Source: an uncultured Prevotella sp. (lineage in GTDB: Bacteria > Bacteroidota > Bacteroidia > Bacteroidales > Bacteroidaceae). From it: 8,734 bases of DNA. The translations under genes were made by a program, and so were the position numbers. The stretch is from positions 1 to 8,734 of the forward strand of contig URLQ01000121.1 in assembly GCA_900548745.1 (NCBI GenBank), given 5' to 3'. The notes beneath the pieces are model-generated. The model saw nothing but the letters and a program-made list of their open reading frames with translations. It made no database searches and was not told the DNA's origin. Shown here piece after piece: positions 1-6,875 of this stretch (its first letter is position 1; each line of letters begins with the position of its first letter).

Positions 1-122
1 ATGTGTCGGAAATAGCCTATCGTTGTGGCTTTACCGATCCGAAGTATTTTAGTCGTTGTTTCAAAAAGGCTGAAGGGTGTACGCCTACAGAGTTTAGGGA
101 GAGACATCAGATGACGGAATAG
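1..122 (+). CDS. AraC-family HTH regulator, C-terminal end (probably a hybrid two-component regulator), 5' truncated by window
   Basis: Reading from base 3, 39 codons run to a TAG at 120-122. They encode the second helix-turn-helix of an AraC-type DNA-binding domain: VSEIAYRCGFTDPKYFSRCF followed by a KKAEGCTPTEFR-like tail. The pattern (I-A-x-x-C-G-F-x-D-x-x-Y-F-x-R-x-F-K, then P-T-E-F/Y-R) is the AraC signature. Its wording is typical of the DNA-binding end of Bacteroidales hybrid two-component systems, which fuse periplasmic sensor, kinase, receiver and AraC domains and usually control polysaccharide-use loci. That larger architecture is inferred, because everything upstream lies outside the window; a stand-alone AraC regulator is possible. 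No target genes are visible, and the next gene, trpS, is convergent and unlikely to be its target. Confidence 0.85.
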   Translation, partial: VSEIAYRCGFTDPKYFSRCFKKAEGCTPTEFRERHQMTE

Positions 123-155
123 TGCCTGTCTTATAGTGTTGGACTTATAATAATA

Positions 156-187
156 ATCCCCAAACGACCTAATGACCGATTGGGGAT
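156..187 (-). terminator. Hairpin in the convergent gap, likely trpS terminator
   Basis: The arms ATCCCCAA (156-163) and TTGGGGAT (180-187) are perfectly complementary, 8 bp around a 16-nt loop. Read on the minus strand, the stem is followed by TATTATTATA, a U-rich stretch compatible with intrinsic termination of transcripts leaving trpS. The loop is long and the U-run is interrupted, so strength is uncertain. Confidence 0.45.
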
Positions 188-191
188 AATG

Positions 192-249
192 TCTCCCCAT
201 AAGTTTTAGGCAGTTCTTTTTGAATGCTTAATTCTTATGGGGAGATTTT
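192..249 (+). terminator. 12-bp perfect inverted repeat with T-rich tail, likely terminator of the AraC-type gene
   Basis: TCTCCCCATAAG (192-203) and CTTATGGGGAGA (234-245) are exact reverse complements separated by 30 nt. On the plus strand the right arm is followed directly by TTTTGTTCGTTT, as expected for an intrinsic terminator. It lies between the regulator stop (122) and the convergent trpS stop (263). The long loop is unusual for a terminator, so a protein-binding dyad cannot be excluded. Confidence 0.5.
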
Positions 250-262
250 GTTCGTTTATAAA

Positions 263-1351
263 TTACTTGTTTCTGTACATCTCAGCCTGCTGCTGTATGA
301 GGGCGGCATCGTCGAAGTAGTTTATCTTCATGGCTTCGCGCACATCATGCAGCGTCTGTGCAGCTGCTTCGCGGGCTGCTTCGCTTCCCTTCTTCAGAAT
401 GTTGTAGACCTCTGGTATGTCCTGTTCGAACTCATGGCGGCGCTGACGGATAGGTTCCAGGCGCTTGTCGAGCACCTTGATGAGGAACTTCTTGCACTTC
501 ATGTCGCCCAGTCCGCCACGCTGGTAGTGGTCTTTCAGTTCGTCGAGCGACTTGTATTCGGGCCAGAATTCGGCGAAGTCGTCAGGAGTAGAGAATGCGT
601 CGAGGTATGTGAATACAGTGTTTCCCTCCACCTTTCCCGGGTCTTCCACACGCAGATGGCCGGGGTCGGTATACATGCCCTTCACTTTCTGCTGCATGTC
701 CTTTGCGGAGTCAGAGAGATAGATGCAGTTGCCGAGGCTCTTGCTCATCTTCGCCTTACCGTCGGTTCCCGGCAGTCGGCAGCATACCTGGTTGGTGGGC
801 AGCATGATTTTGGGTTCTACGAGCACGTCACCGTATATATAGTTGAAGCGTTTCACTATCTCTCGTGTCTGCTCCAGCATAGGCTCCTGGTCCTCTCCGG
901 CAGGCACTGTGGTAGCTTTGAATGCCGTGATGTCGGCAGCCTGTGAGATAGGGTAGGTGAAGAAACCCACCGGGATGCTTGTTTCGAAGTTGCGCATCTG
1001 TATTTCTGTCTTCACGGTAGGGTTGCGCTGCAGTCGTGAAACGGTAACGAGGTTCATGTAATATACCGTCAGCTCCGCCAGTTCCGGAATCATGGACTGT
1101 ACGAAGAGAGTCACTTTCTGCGGGTCGAGTCCGCAGGATAGATAGTCGAGTGCAACCTCAATAATGTTCTGTCTTACCTTTTCAGGGTTGTCGGCATTGT
1201 CAGTCAGAGCCTGCACGTCGGCAATGAACACGAACATCTTGTCGAAGTCTCCCTCGTTTTGCAGTTCCACGCGTCTGCGCAGTGAGCCTACATAGTGTCC
1301 GAGGTGTAGTCTTCCGGTAGGGCGGTCGCCCGTAAGAATGATCTTTCCCAT
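263..1351 (-). CDS. trpS: Tryptophanyl-tRNA synthetase
   Basis: Class Ic aminoacyl-tRNA synthetase, 362 aa, which activates tryptophan with ATP and charges tRNA-Trp in the cytoplasm. The HIGH-type motif is HLGH at residues 16-19 within TGRLHLGHYVGSL, and the second ATP-binding motif is KMSKS at 201-205 followed by LGN. The segment ISQAADI (135-141) contains D140, placed like the conserved aspartate that reads the indole nitrogen, and GEDQ is at 152-155. The length is normal, and both catalytic motifs and the C-terminal anticodon-binding helices are present, so it should be functional. The opening (LTGDRPTGRLHLGHYVGSL) resembles, from memory, the roughly 340-residue form found in streptococci more than the E. 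coli/Bacillus form. The ATG at 1351 puts the HLGH motif at the usual distance. The leader is AT-rich with no clear Shine-Dalgarno sequence, as usual in Bacteroidota. It is transcribed alone, convergent with the upstream regulator and divergent from the adhesin gene. Confidence 0.97.
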   Translation of the reverse strand: MGKIILTGDRPTGRLHLGHYVGSLRRRVELQNEGDFDKMFVFIADVQALTDNADNPEKVRQNIIEVALDYLSCGLDPQKVTLFVQSMIPELAELTVYYMNLVTVSRLQRNPTVKTEIQMRNFETSIPVGFFTYPISQAADITAFKATTVPAGEDQEPMLEQTREIVKRFNYIYGDVLVEPKIMLPTNQVCCRLPGTDGKAKMSKSLGNCIYLSDSAKDMQQKVKGMYTDPGHLRVEDPGKVEGNTVFTYLDAFSTPDDFAEFWPEYKSLDELKDHYQRGGLGDMKCKKFLIKVLDKRLEPIRQRRHEFEQDIPEVYNILKKGSEAAREAAAQTLHDVREAMKINYFDDAALIQQQAEMYRNK

Positions 1352-1384
1352 ATTGTAATATTTTGTTTGTTTCGTTTATTAATT

Positions 1385-1463
1385 ATCTTATGCAAAGATT
1401 GTGCAAGCGAGAGCAATGTAAGTTTACTTACGAATTGCCGAGTGCCGCCAATCTTATGCAAAG
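1385..1463. repeat. 13-nt direct repeat in the trpS promoter and leader
   Basis: ATCTTATGCAAAG occurs exactly at 1385-1397 and again at 1451-1463, 66 nt apart. On the minus strand each copy reads CTTTGCATAAGAT. The upstream copy overlaps the -7 element of the trpS promoter; the other lies in the predicted leader, about 50 nt before the start codon. The leader also contains GTAAGT-TT-ACTTAC (1418-1431), a small palindrome. This could be a regulator site pair or a duplicated promoter core. The second copy lacks a good -33 partner. Confidence 0.5.
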
Positions 1464-1489
1464 GTACATCAAAGGAAAGAGAATACAAA
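1459..1489 (-). promoter_or_regulatory. Bacteroidota sigma-ABfr-type promoter of trpS
   Basis: On the minus strand, TTTG (1489-1486), a 19-nt spacer, then TACCTTTG (1466-1459) exactly match the Bacteroides consensus of TTTG at -33 and TAnnTTTG at -7. Transcription would begin near 1452, giving trpS a leader of about 100 nt. The match is complete and in the correct orientation, so this is the best-supported promoter in the window. Confidence 0.75.
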
Positions 1490-1526
1490 ATTTATATTTC
1501 TGATTTATAGAAAAACATTAAAAAAC

Positions 1527-1636
1527 GGCTCATCCGATATTTGGAGTGATGTAAACATGGGATTCTGTCCAACACTTATACAAAAACATTTAAAACCCCC
1601 TTTAGATATTCTATCACTCCATATTCCGGATGAACC
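1527..1636. repeat. 110-nt segment bounded by 24-nt imperfect inverted repeats
   Basis: The left arm is 1527-1550 and the right arm is 1613-1636. The right arm, reverse-complemented, matches the left at 20 of 24 positions. Shared blocks are TCATCCG near the outer end and TGGAGTGAT (left) / ATCACTCCA (right) at the inner end. The 62-nt interior contains CCCCC and no ORF of note. Flanks are A-rich, so target-site duplications cannot be judged. It could be a MITE-like element, a small structured RNA, or a large dyad for a regulator. Nothing in it encodes a protein I recognise. Confidence 0.6.
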
Positions 1637-1759
1637 ATAAAAAAAAGGTGGAAAAACATGCTTGTTTGGGTATTTAATACATTTTAATAAAAGACATGGG
1701 CTTTGTTAATAATAAACCGTAGAATTAACATTTTCTTATTGTCTTAAAAAAGATAAAAG

Positions 1760-1847
1760 AAGAAGTCCGTTGACTTTCCATGAGAAAGTACGTCAATTTC
1801 TATGAGAAAGTCGGTAACTTTCTATGAGAAAGTCCGTAACTTTCTAA
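1760..1847. repeat. Tandem array of four 22-nt self-complementary units
   Basis: Units are 1760-1781, 1782-1803, 1804-1825 and 1826-1847, each a variant of GAGAAAGTCCGTAACTTTCT plus two bases. The last two units are the most alike, while the first two have diverged. Each unit carries AGAAAGT and ACTTTCT, so the junctions form short palindromes; the exact one is ACTTTCT-ATG-AGAAAGT at 1817-1833. There are no spacers, so this is not a CRISPR array. Position in a divergent gap suggests either a multimerised protein-binding site or a neutral minisatellite. Confidence 0.8.
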
Positions 1848-1955
1848 AAACGGTCAAATTGGGGTCTCTTATTACAGCTCTGCGTAAGGAGTTTTCTTGA
1901 TGGTTAAAAAGTTCCAAAAAATGGCACTCCTTTGGTACAACGTAACGTGTTGCCG

Positions 1956-2028
1956 CTTGTCTCCTCGTCAACTTATATAACCAATCTCCTTGTCTTCTCG
2001 TTTACTCGTTAACTTGTCAACTCGTAAA
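1956..2028. repeat. Octamer repeat (CTTGTCAA/CTCGTTAA type) upstream of the adhesin gene
   Basis: Three 8-nt units (CTTGTCTC, CTCGTCAA, CTTATATA; 1956-1979) and, after 9 nt, five more in perfect register (CTTGTCTT, CTCGTTTA, CTCGTTAA, CTTGTCAA, CTCGTAAA; 1989-2028). The core is CTYGT plus three variable bases. The same family appears in reverse orientation just after the adhesin stop codon at 6765-6780. No function is evident; such simple repeats may expand or contract by slippage. Confidence 0.75.
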
Positions 2029-2148
2029 AGACATGATTTACACTAATACGGCTTTTGGAACAATAAACAAGAGTTTTCGATGTGTTATTTATACTTGATG
2101 GAAGAATAATTCGCAAAAAGTAAATCAATTAACTAAACTTAACGTAAG

Positions 2149-2181
2149 ATTGTTGGCGTTTTTTTTTTTTGAATACATTTG
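2149..2181 (+). promoter_or_regulatory. Predicted adhesin-gene promoter containing a T12 homopolymer
   Basis: TACATTTG (2174-2181) matches the TAnnTTTG -7 element. Possible -33 elements are ATTG (2149-2152, spacer 21) and GTTG (2152-2155, spacer 18); neither is a perfect TTTG. Between them and the -7 box lies an uninterrupted run of 12 T (2159-2170). Transcription would start around 2188, leaving about 30 nt of leader before the ATG at 2217. This supports that ATG over the in-frame TTG at 2169, which lies upstream of the predicted transcript. Gain or loss of T residues would change the promoter spacing. Confidence 0.5.
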
Positions 2182-2216
2182 CATGCAACCTTTATTATTC
2201 ATCAAAACAATACACT

Positions 2217-5200
2217 ATGAAGAAAGGTAACTTTTTAGCATTATTTCTGTCGCTATTCGTGACAATGAGATTGTTTGCAGTAGGAACAACTGACAATCAG
2301 ATTACAAGAAAATCTCACAGTCAGCTGCCTACACAGTCAGCCGTCCAGGCAAATGATGACTTAAGCAAACTGGTGATTTACAAGCGTCTTTATCAGAAGG
2401 AGAAAACAAGGACTTTCGGTAAGGTTTGTCCTGCCTTCACTCCTCAAGCCATTACCCATAAGTTGGGTAAGAAGATGCCTAAGGCAGGAGGCGACAAGCC
2501 TCTGGTTGTTTATGGTACTATGGCAGGCAACTCCACATGGGGCGACAAGACGCAATATGGTATGTATACGTTTACCGCACCGACGTATACCTCCACATTG
2601 GTAAAACAAGAAGATGACCTTGTAGCTAACGGTGGTGGTGTGCTTGTAGGCGATACCTACTATTTGACCAACTTCTACACCTATTATGGTTACAATTTCG
2701 TTTATTTCGAGAGATACAATCCTGAAACATGGGAGTTCTTGGGCGATACAAAAGCATCCATGCAGGAAGTGGCAACCGACCTCGCTTACGATCCTATTAC
2801 AGACAAGGTGTACGGATGTTTCGTCAGCGATTCCGGCAACGGCTATGTATGGGGTACAATCGACCTTACGGAAGGCAAGCGCACACAGCTTGGCTTCTGC
2901 GACAATCCGCTGTTGGCAATAGCTGCCAGCAACGAGGGTATTATATATGGTGTTGACGGTAAGGGTAATCTCTATACCGTGGATAAGGAAACAGGAGCGC
3001 AGACACTTGTAGGCTCTACAGGACTCTCGGTTGAATATATCACACAGAGTGCTACTTTTGATACGCGCAAGAATGAGATGTATTGGGCTGCTTGCCTGAG
3101 TGACGGCAAGACAGGATTCTATAAGGTGAACACAACAACGGGAGAAGCTACGGAAGTGATAGACTTCCCAAACAAGGAACAGTATTTGGGTCTCTTCATA
3201 AAGGCTCCATTGGCGGAAGACGGTGCTCCGGCAGCTGTGGCATCAGTAATAACAGATTTCAAGAACGGCAGTTGCACAGGTGACATCAAGTTTACTGCTC
3301 CTACAACAACATTTGCCGGCGATGCTCTTACGGGCGAACTGACTTACGAAGTGAAAGCCAATGGCAAGAGCGTAGCCACAGGTACAACGACTGCCGGTGC
3401 AGACGTTGATGTGGAAGTGACATTGCCTGGTGGTGCTACAAAGATTAGCGTAACCACAGCCAATGCAGAAGGCAACAGTCCGGCGGCAGTAGTGGATATG
3501 TTTATAGGTAAGGATGCGCCGGCGGCAGTAGGCGACCTGAAACTGGAAGTTACAGACCGAGACAACGGAATTGTGAAACTGACATGGACCGCTCCTACCA
3601 CAACTCTCAATGGCGGTTATCTTGATGCTGCGGCAATGAGATATAAGGTGGTAAGAAATACCGACGGCAAGGAAGTTGCCAACGATTTGAGCGTTTGCGA
3701 GTTTACAGAAAAGCTCGGTACCGAGGCATTGGCACAGTACAGCTATACCGTTACCCCGTATGTTGGCGACTTGATAGGTACGGAGGCTGTTTCTAACGGC
3801 GTCAAGCTTGGCACACACTGTCTCGTGCCGTATCTCGAGACCTTCGACACCAAGGAGGCGTTGGATAACTTCACCATTATCGATGGCTATGAAGACGGTG
3901 ACACATGGATGTTCCGCAATGGTTGGGATATGGTACAGAGCAGATACTCTTTCAAGAACCCTATGGACGAGTGGTTGATGACTCCTCCTATCTATCTGGA
4001 GAAAGGCAAGCTCTACAAGCTAACCTTCACTTCTTCTTGCAAGCGCGTTTATCCAGACCGTCTTGAAGTGAAGATGGGTAAGGGTACTTCTGTTGCAGAC
4101 ATGGTTACGACATTGGTTAAGGATACATTGTATCAGACAGACCAGCAGATACCGGATGTGGTATACGACTTCGACCTCGACGTGAAGGTAGATGAAAGCG
4201 GCGACTATCATATCGGCTTCCATGCCATGACAGATGAGCCTCAGATGTCAGACCTGCGACTCGACGATATCTCCTTGACCTACGTTTCTGATTTGGGCTG
4301 TCCGGACCGCGTAAGTGACCTTACTGCTACTCCAGGAGCAAATGGTGCACTCAATGCTACCATCAGCTTCACTACTCCTACCAAGACATTTGGAGGCGAT
4401 GCCCTCACCAATATAACCAAGGCTGAGATTTACAAGTACGATATCCTTGAGGCTACAATAGAGAATCCGGGAGTAGGCAAGCCTGTTTCTGTCGTTGTTG
4501 ATGCAGACCAGGGTATGAACGAATACAAGGTTTACACATATAATGAAAATGGAAAGAGTCTCGACTCTAAGGTTTCTGTATATTGCGGTGTCAGCATACC
4601 GTCACCGGTTTCAAACGTTGTTCTGAAAGAGGAAAACTCCCATCCGGTAATTACATGGGATGCTCCTACGGTAGGTGCAGACGGTGGTTATATCGACCCG
4701 TCGAAGCTTACTTATATAGTACTTCGCGGTTCCGACCAGACCGTGGTGGCTTCCGATATCTCTGAGACTTCATTCACCGACGATGAGGTAGACGGACAGA
4801 CTCTGCAGGTGTACCTCGTTTATGCTTCTAATGCTGCAGGCATGAGTCAGGTGACATATTCCAACTATATCGTTGTTGGTAACGGACGCTATACTGTTCC
4901 GTTCTGCGAGTCGTTCGGTAATGCAACCATCACACAGCAGCCTTGGGGCAACGTTACTAACGGCAGCAGCAGTTGGTGGTTGACAAAGGATGGTCAGAAG
5001 GTGAAGACTTATGACGATGACGGCGGTATGATTTACTTCATGGGTGAGGGCCCTAACGAAACCGGTAGGATATTCAGCGGCAAGATTTCGTTGGCAAACA
5101 CATCACATCCGGCACTTGTTACTCATCTGTATTATGACGAGAGTCTGAAGAGTGATATCAAGGTTAGAATCATGGCGACGACAGACTATGTGAACTATAC

Positions 5201-6764
5201 TACTCTGAAGGAGGTAGACTATAACAACTTTGATGGTGAGACAGGTTGGAACGAGTTTACGGTATCGCTCGACGAGTATAAGGACAAGCCTTGGGTGGCT
5301 GTGGCTTACGATGCTACAACAGGTGTGGATTATAAACACAGCGTATATCTCGACAAGGTGGAAGTAATTGATAATATCGAGAACAACATTACTGCCGTTG
5401 CTTTCCAGGGTCCTGCAAGTATGCTGGCTGGTAATGAGGCTGACTTCACTGTTACGTGGCGCAACGACGGATTGAAGAATGCCGAGAACTATACCGTGGA
5501 ACTCTATCAGAACGGTAAGAAAGTGCAGCAGGTTGAGGGCGAAGCAATAAAGCCGGGCGAAGCTATGAGTACTGTATTCCACGTGATGCCTGATGCAATA
5601 ATGCCGGAGGCTAACGAGTTCTATGCTTACATCAATTACGAGGCTGACGAATATAAGGACAACAATACGTCGAAGGTTCAGAAGTCCGTTGTCAATACTG
5701 TTGACTATCCTACCGTAGAGAATATCTCTGGTAAATATGAAAACGGAGCACAGATTACATGGGACAAGCCGGCTGCTCAGCAGAGAGTGAAGGCGGTAAC
5801 GGAAGACTTCGACAGCTACGAACCGTTTATCATTACCAACATTGGCAACTGGAAGTTGTATGACGGCGATGGCACTCCAACCTTCTGTGTTCAGTTCAAG
5901 GGCTCTGTAAAGCAGTATAAGAATGCAGGCGAGCCTATGGCATGGCAGGTGTTCAATGCCCACGATGCTGGTCTTGACGATGAGGCTACAGGTTACGACA
6001 TCTTCATGGCACACTCTGGTACACAGTCTTTGGCATCGTTCAGCTCAGAGACTGGCACAAGCGACAACTGGTTAATCTCTCCGAAGCTCAGTGGTTCGGC
6101 ACAGCTTATCACGTTCTATGTAAGAACTTCAGTGCCAAACTTCGGAATGGAGAAGTTCGAGGTTCTCACTTCTACCACCGACGATGAGGTGGAGAGCTTC
6201 ACCAAGATAGAGAATATCGACGGCAATGCTCCTTACGCATGGACAAAGATTTCGTTTGCTGTTCCTTCAGGAACCCAGTATTTCGCTATCCGTTGTGTCT
6301 CAAGCCTTTGTATGGCAATGTTGGTTGACGACATAACCTATACTCCAGCCGAGGGTGAGATGGGTGACCTCAACATCGTTGGCTACAACATCTATCGTGA
6401 CGGTGTGAAGCTCAACGAGGTTCCTGTGGCGGAACCAACCTACACCGATGCCGTAGAACCGAATACAAGCTATCAGTATCAGGTATCTGTAGTATATGAA
6501 GAGGGCGAGTCAAAGCTTTCTGCTCCATTCGTACTCTCTACAACTACCATCAACACGTTTGCCACAAGAGGCATCAGCATTGAGACAGGTAATCGTATGA
6601 TTACGGTGAACAACTGTGCAGGCAAGAGCATCAGCATCTTCGGAACAGACGGAGCTGTTGTATACAGTGGCGTCAAGTTTACAGAGAGCGTATCTGTTTC
6701 TGTTGCCAAGGGGGCTTACATCGTAGAGTATGATGGTAAGAGAAAGAAGGTTGTTGTGAAATAA
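2217..6764 (+). CDS. Large T9SS-exported surface protein with FN3 and cleaved-adhesin (jelly-roll) domains
   Basis: 1515 aa from the ATG at 2217. Residues 1-21 form a Sec signal peptide (MKKGNF, hydrophobic core, LFA cleavage site). About 94-330 is beta-propeller-like, with phrases such as LAYDPITDKVYG and LYTVDKETGAQTLVG. FN3-like domains lie near 337-431, 435-532, 695-792 and 794-887, each with an (F/W)xxPT then GG/GD-x-L/I signature. Cleaved-adhesin-type jelly rolls lie near 535-690 (DEWLMTPPI, LRLDDISL), 892-1052 (SVYLDKVEV) and 1191-1376 (DNWLISPKL, MLVDDITYTP). A CARDB-like domain spans about 1058-1156. The third jelly roll sits inside a fifth FN3 domain whose halves are about 1161-1187 and 1383-1444. 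Residues about 1448-1515 form a type A T9SS sorting domain ending GAYIVEYDG...KKVVVK. The likely role is adhesion or surface binding; no catalytic motif was seen. It appears monocistronic, with its own promoter and a strong terminator. The ligand is unknown. Confidence 0.9.
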   Translation: MKKGNFLALFLSLFVTMRLFAVGTTDNQITRKSHSQLPTQSAVQANDDLSKLVIYKRLYQKEKTRTFGKVCPAFTPQAITHKLGKKMPKAGGDKPLVVYGTMAGNSTWGDKTQYGMYTFTAPTYTSTLVKQEDDLVANGGGVLVGDTYYLTNFYTYYGYNFVYFERYNPETWEFLGDTKASMQEVATDLAYDPITDKVYGCFVSDSGNGYVWGTIDLTEGKRTQLGFCDNPLLAIAASNEGIIYGVDGKGNLYTVDKETGAQTLVGSTGLSVEYITQSATFDTRKNEMYWAACLSDGKTGFYKVNTTTGEATEVIDFPNKEQYLGLFIKAPLAEDGAPAAVASVITDFKNGSCTGDIKFTAPTTTFAGDALTGELTYEVKANGKSVATGTTTAGADVDVEVTLPGGATKISVTTANAEGNSPAAVVDMFIGKDAPAAVGDLKLEVTDRDNGIVKLTWTAPTTTLNGGYLDAAAMRYKVVRNTDGKEVANDLSVCEFTEKLGTEALAQYSYTVTPYVGDLIGTEAVSNGVKLGTHCLVPYLETFDTKEALDNFTIIDGYEDGDTWMFRNGWDMVQSRYSFKNPMDEWLMTPPIYLEKGKLYKLTFTSSCKRVYPDRLEVKMGKGTSVADMVTTLVKDTLYQTDQQIPDVVYDFDLDVKVDESGDYHIGFHAMTDEPQMSDLRLDDISLTYVSDLGCPDRVSDLTATPGANGALNATISFTTPTKTFGGDALTNITKAEIYKYDILEATIENPGVGKPVSVVVDADQGMNEYKVYTYNENGKSLDSKVSVYCGVSIPSPVSNVVLKEENSHPVITWDAPTVGADGGYIDPSKLTYIVLRGSDQTVVASDISETSFTDDEVDGQTLQVYLVYASNAAGMSQVTYSNYIVVGNGRYTVPFCESFGNATITQQPWGNVTNGSSSWWLTKDGQKVKTYDDDGGMIYFMGEGPNETGRIFSGKISLANTSHPALVTHLYYDESLKSDIKVRIMATTDYVNYTTLKEVDYNNFDGETGWNEFTVSLDEYKDKPWVAVAYDATTGVDYKHSVYLDKVEVIDNIENNITAVAFQGPASMLAGNEADFTVTWRNDGLKNAENYTVELYQNGKKVQQVEGEAIKPGEAMSTVFHVMPDAIMPEANEFYAYINYEADEYKDNNTSKVQKSVVNTVDYPTVENISGKYENGAQITWDKPAAQQRVKAVTEDFDSYEPFIITNIGNWKLYDGDGTPTFCVQFKGSVKQYKNAGEPMAWQVFNAHDAGLDDEATGYDIFMAHSGTQSLASFSSETGTSDNWLISPKLSGSAQLITFYVRTSVPNFGMEKFEVLTSTTDDEVESFTKIENIDGNAPYAWTKISFAVPSGTQYFAIRCVSSLCMAMLVDDITYTPAEGEMGDLNIVGYNIYRDGVKLNEVPVAEPTYTDAVEPNTSYQYQVSVVYEEGESKLSAPFVLSTTTINTFATRGISIETGNRMITVNNCAGKSISIFGTDGAVVYSGVKFTESVSVSVAKGAYIVEYDGKRKKVVVK

Positions 6765-6780
6765 ACAAGTAGACAAGTAG
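6765..6780. repeat. Two octamer units (ACAAGTAG x2), reverse-oriented copies of the upstream octamer family
   Basis: Immediately after the stop codon (6762-6764) come two perfect copies of ACAAGTAG. Reverse-complemented this is CTACTTGT, the same CTTGTCTA-type octamer seen at 1956-2028. A further ACAAGTAA occurs at 6808-6815. The adhesin gene is therefore flanked by members of one short repeat family in opposite orientations. Confidence 0.55.
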
Positions 6781-6831
6781 GTTTGTTTTTCTTGATGATT
6801 TTTATAAACAAGTAATACAGATCTCTCATTA

Positions 6832-6875
6832 AAGCAAAAAAAAGGATGCTCCGATAGGGGCATCCTTTTTTGCTT
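6832..6875 (+). terminator. Strong intrinsic terminator after the adhesin gene
   Basis: The core stem GGATGCTCC (6844-6852) pairs with GGGGCATCC (6857-6865), with one G-T pair, around a GATA loop. It is extended by AAGCAAAAAAAA on the left and TTTTTTGCTT on the right. The T-run follows the stem on the plus strand, and the A-run provides the same for the opposite strand, so it can act in both directions. It lies 67 nt after the adhesin stop codon. Confidence 0.9.

Larger units (their letters stand above)
1352..2216. other. 865-nt divergent intergenic region, repeat-rich, no convincing gene
   Basis: The gap between the trpS start and the adhesin start holds the trpS promoter (1459-1489), a 110-nt inverted-repeat segment, a 22-nt tandem array, octamer repeats and the adhesin promoter. 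The only tiny ORF with a Shine-Dalgarno-like AAGGAG (1886-1891) is 26 codons at 1900-1980, and it runs into the octamer repeat, so I do not call it. AAGGAGT (1886-1892) and ACTCCTT (1926-1932) form a further 7-bp inverted repeat. The stretch 1640-1760 is AT-rich with no identifiable signal. Confidence 0.6.

Noticed and set aside
224..946. 240-codon open frame on the plus strand over trpS
   Set aside because: It lies wholly antisense to a textbook trpS with both catalytic motifs, and its translation resembles no protein family.
134..1577. Shared GTCCAACACT decamer (reverse at about 136-145, forward at 1568-1577) as element ends
   Set aside because: A single 10-mer match in a window of this size is expected by chance, and no other end similarity accompanies it.
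1760..1847. Possible CRISPR array
   Set aside because: The 22-nt units abut directly with no spacers, and no cas genes are present.
1900..1980. 26-codon ORF preceded by AAGGAG at 8-nt spacing
   Set aside because: It ends inside the octamer repeat, has no recognisable sequence, and Bacteroidota genes seldom rely on such Shine-Dalgarno motifs.
2169..2216. In-frame TTG at 2169 as an upstream start for the adhesin gene
   Set aside because: It would place 16 residues before the signal peptide and lies upstream of the predicted transcription start; ATG 2217 begins directly with MKKGNF and a hydrophobic core.
5103..6014. 303-codon minus-strand open frame inside the adhesin gene
   Set aside because: Antisense shadow of the large coding region; its translation has no domain features and the plus-strand frame shows clear domain homology.
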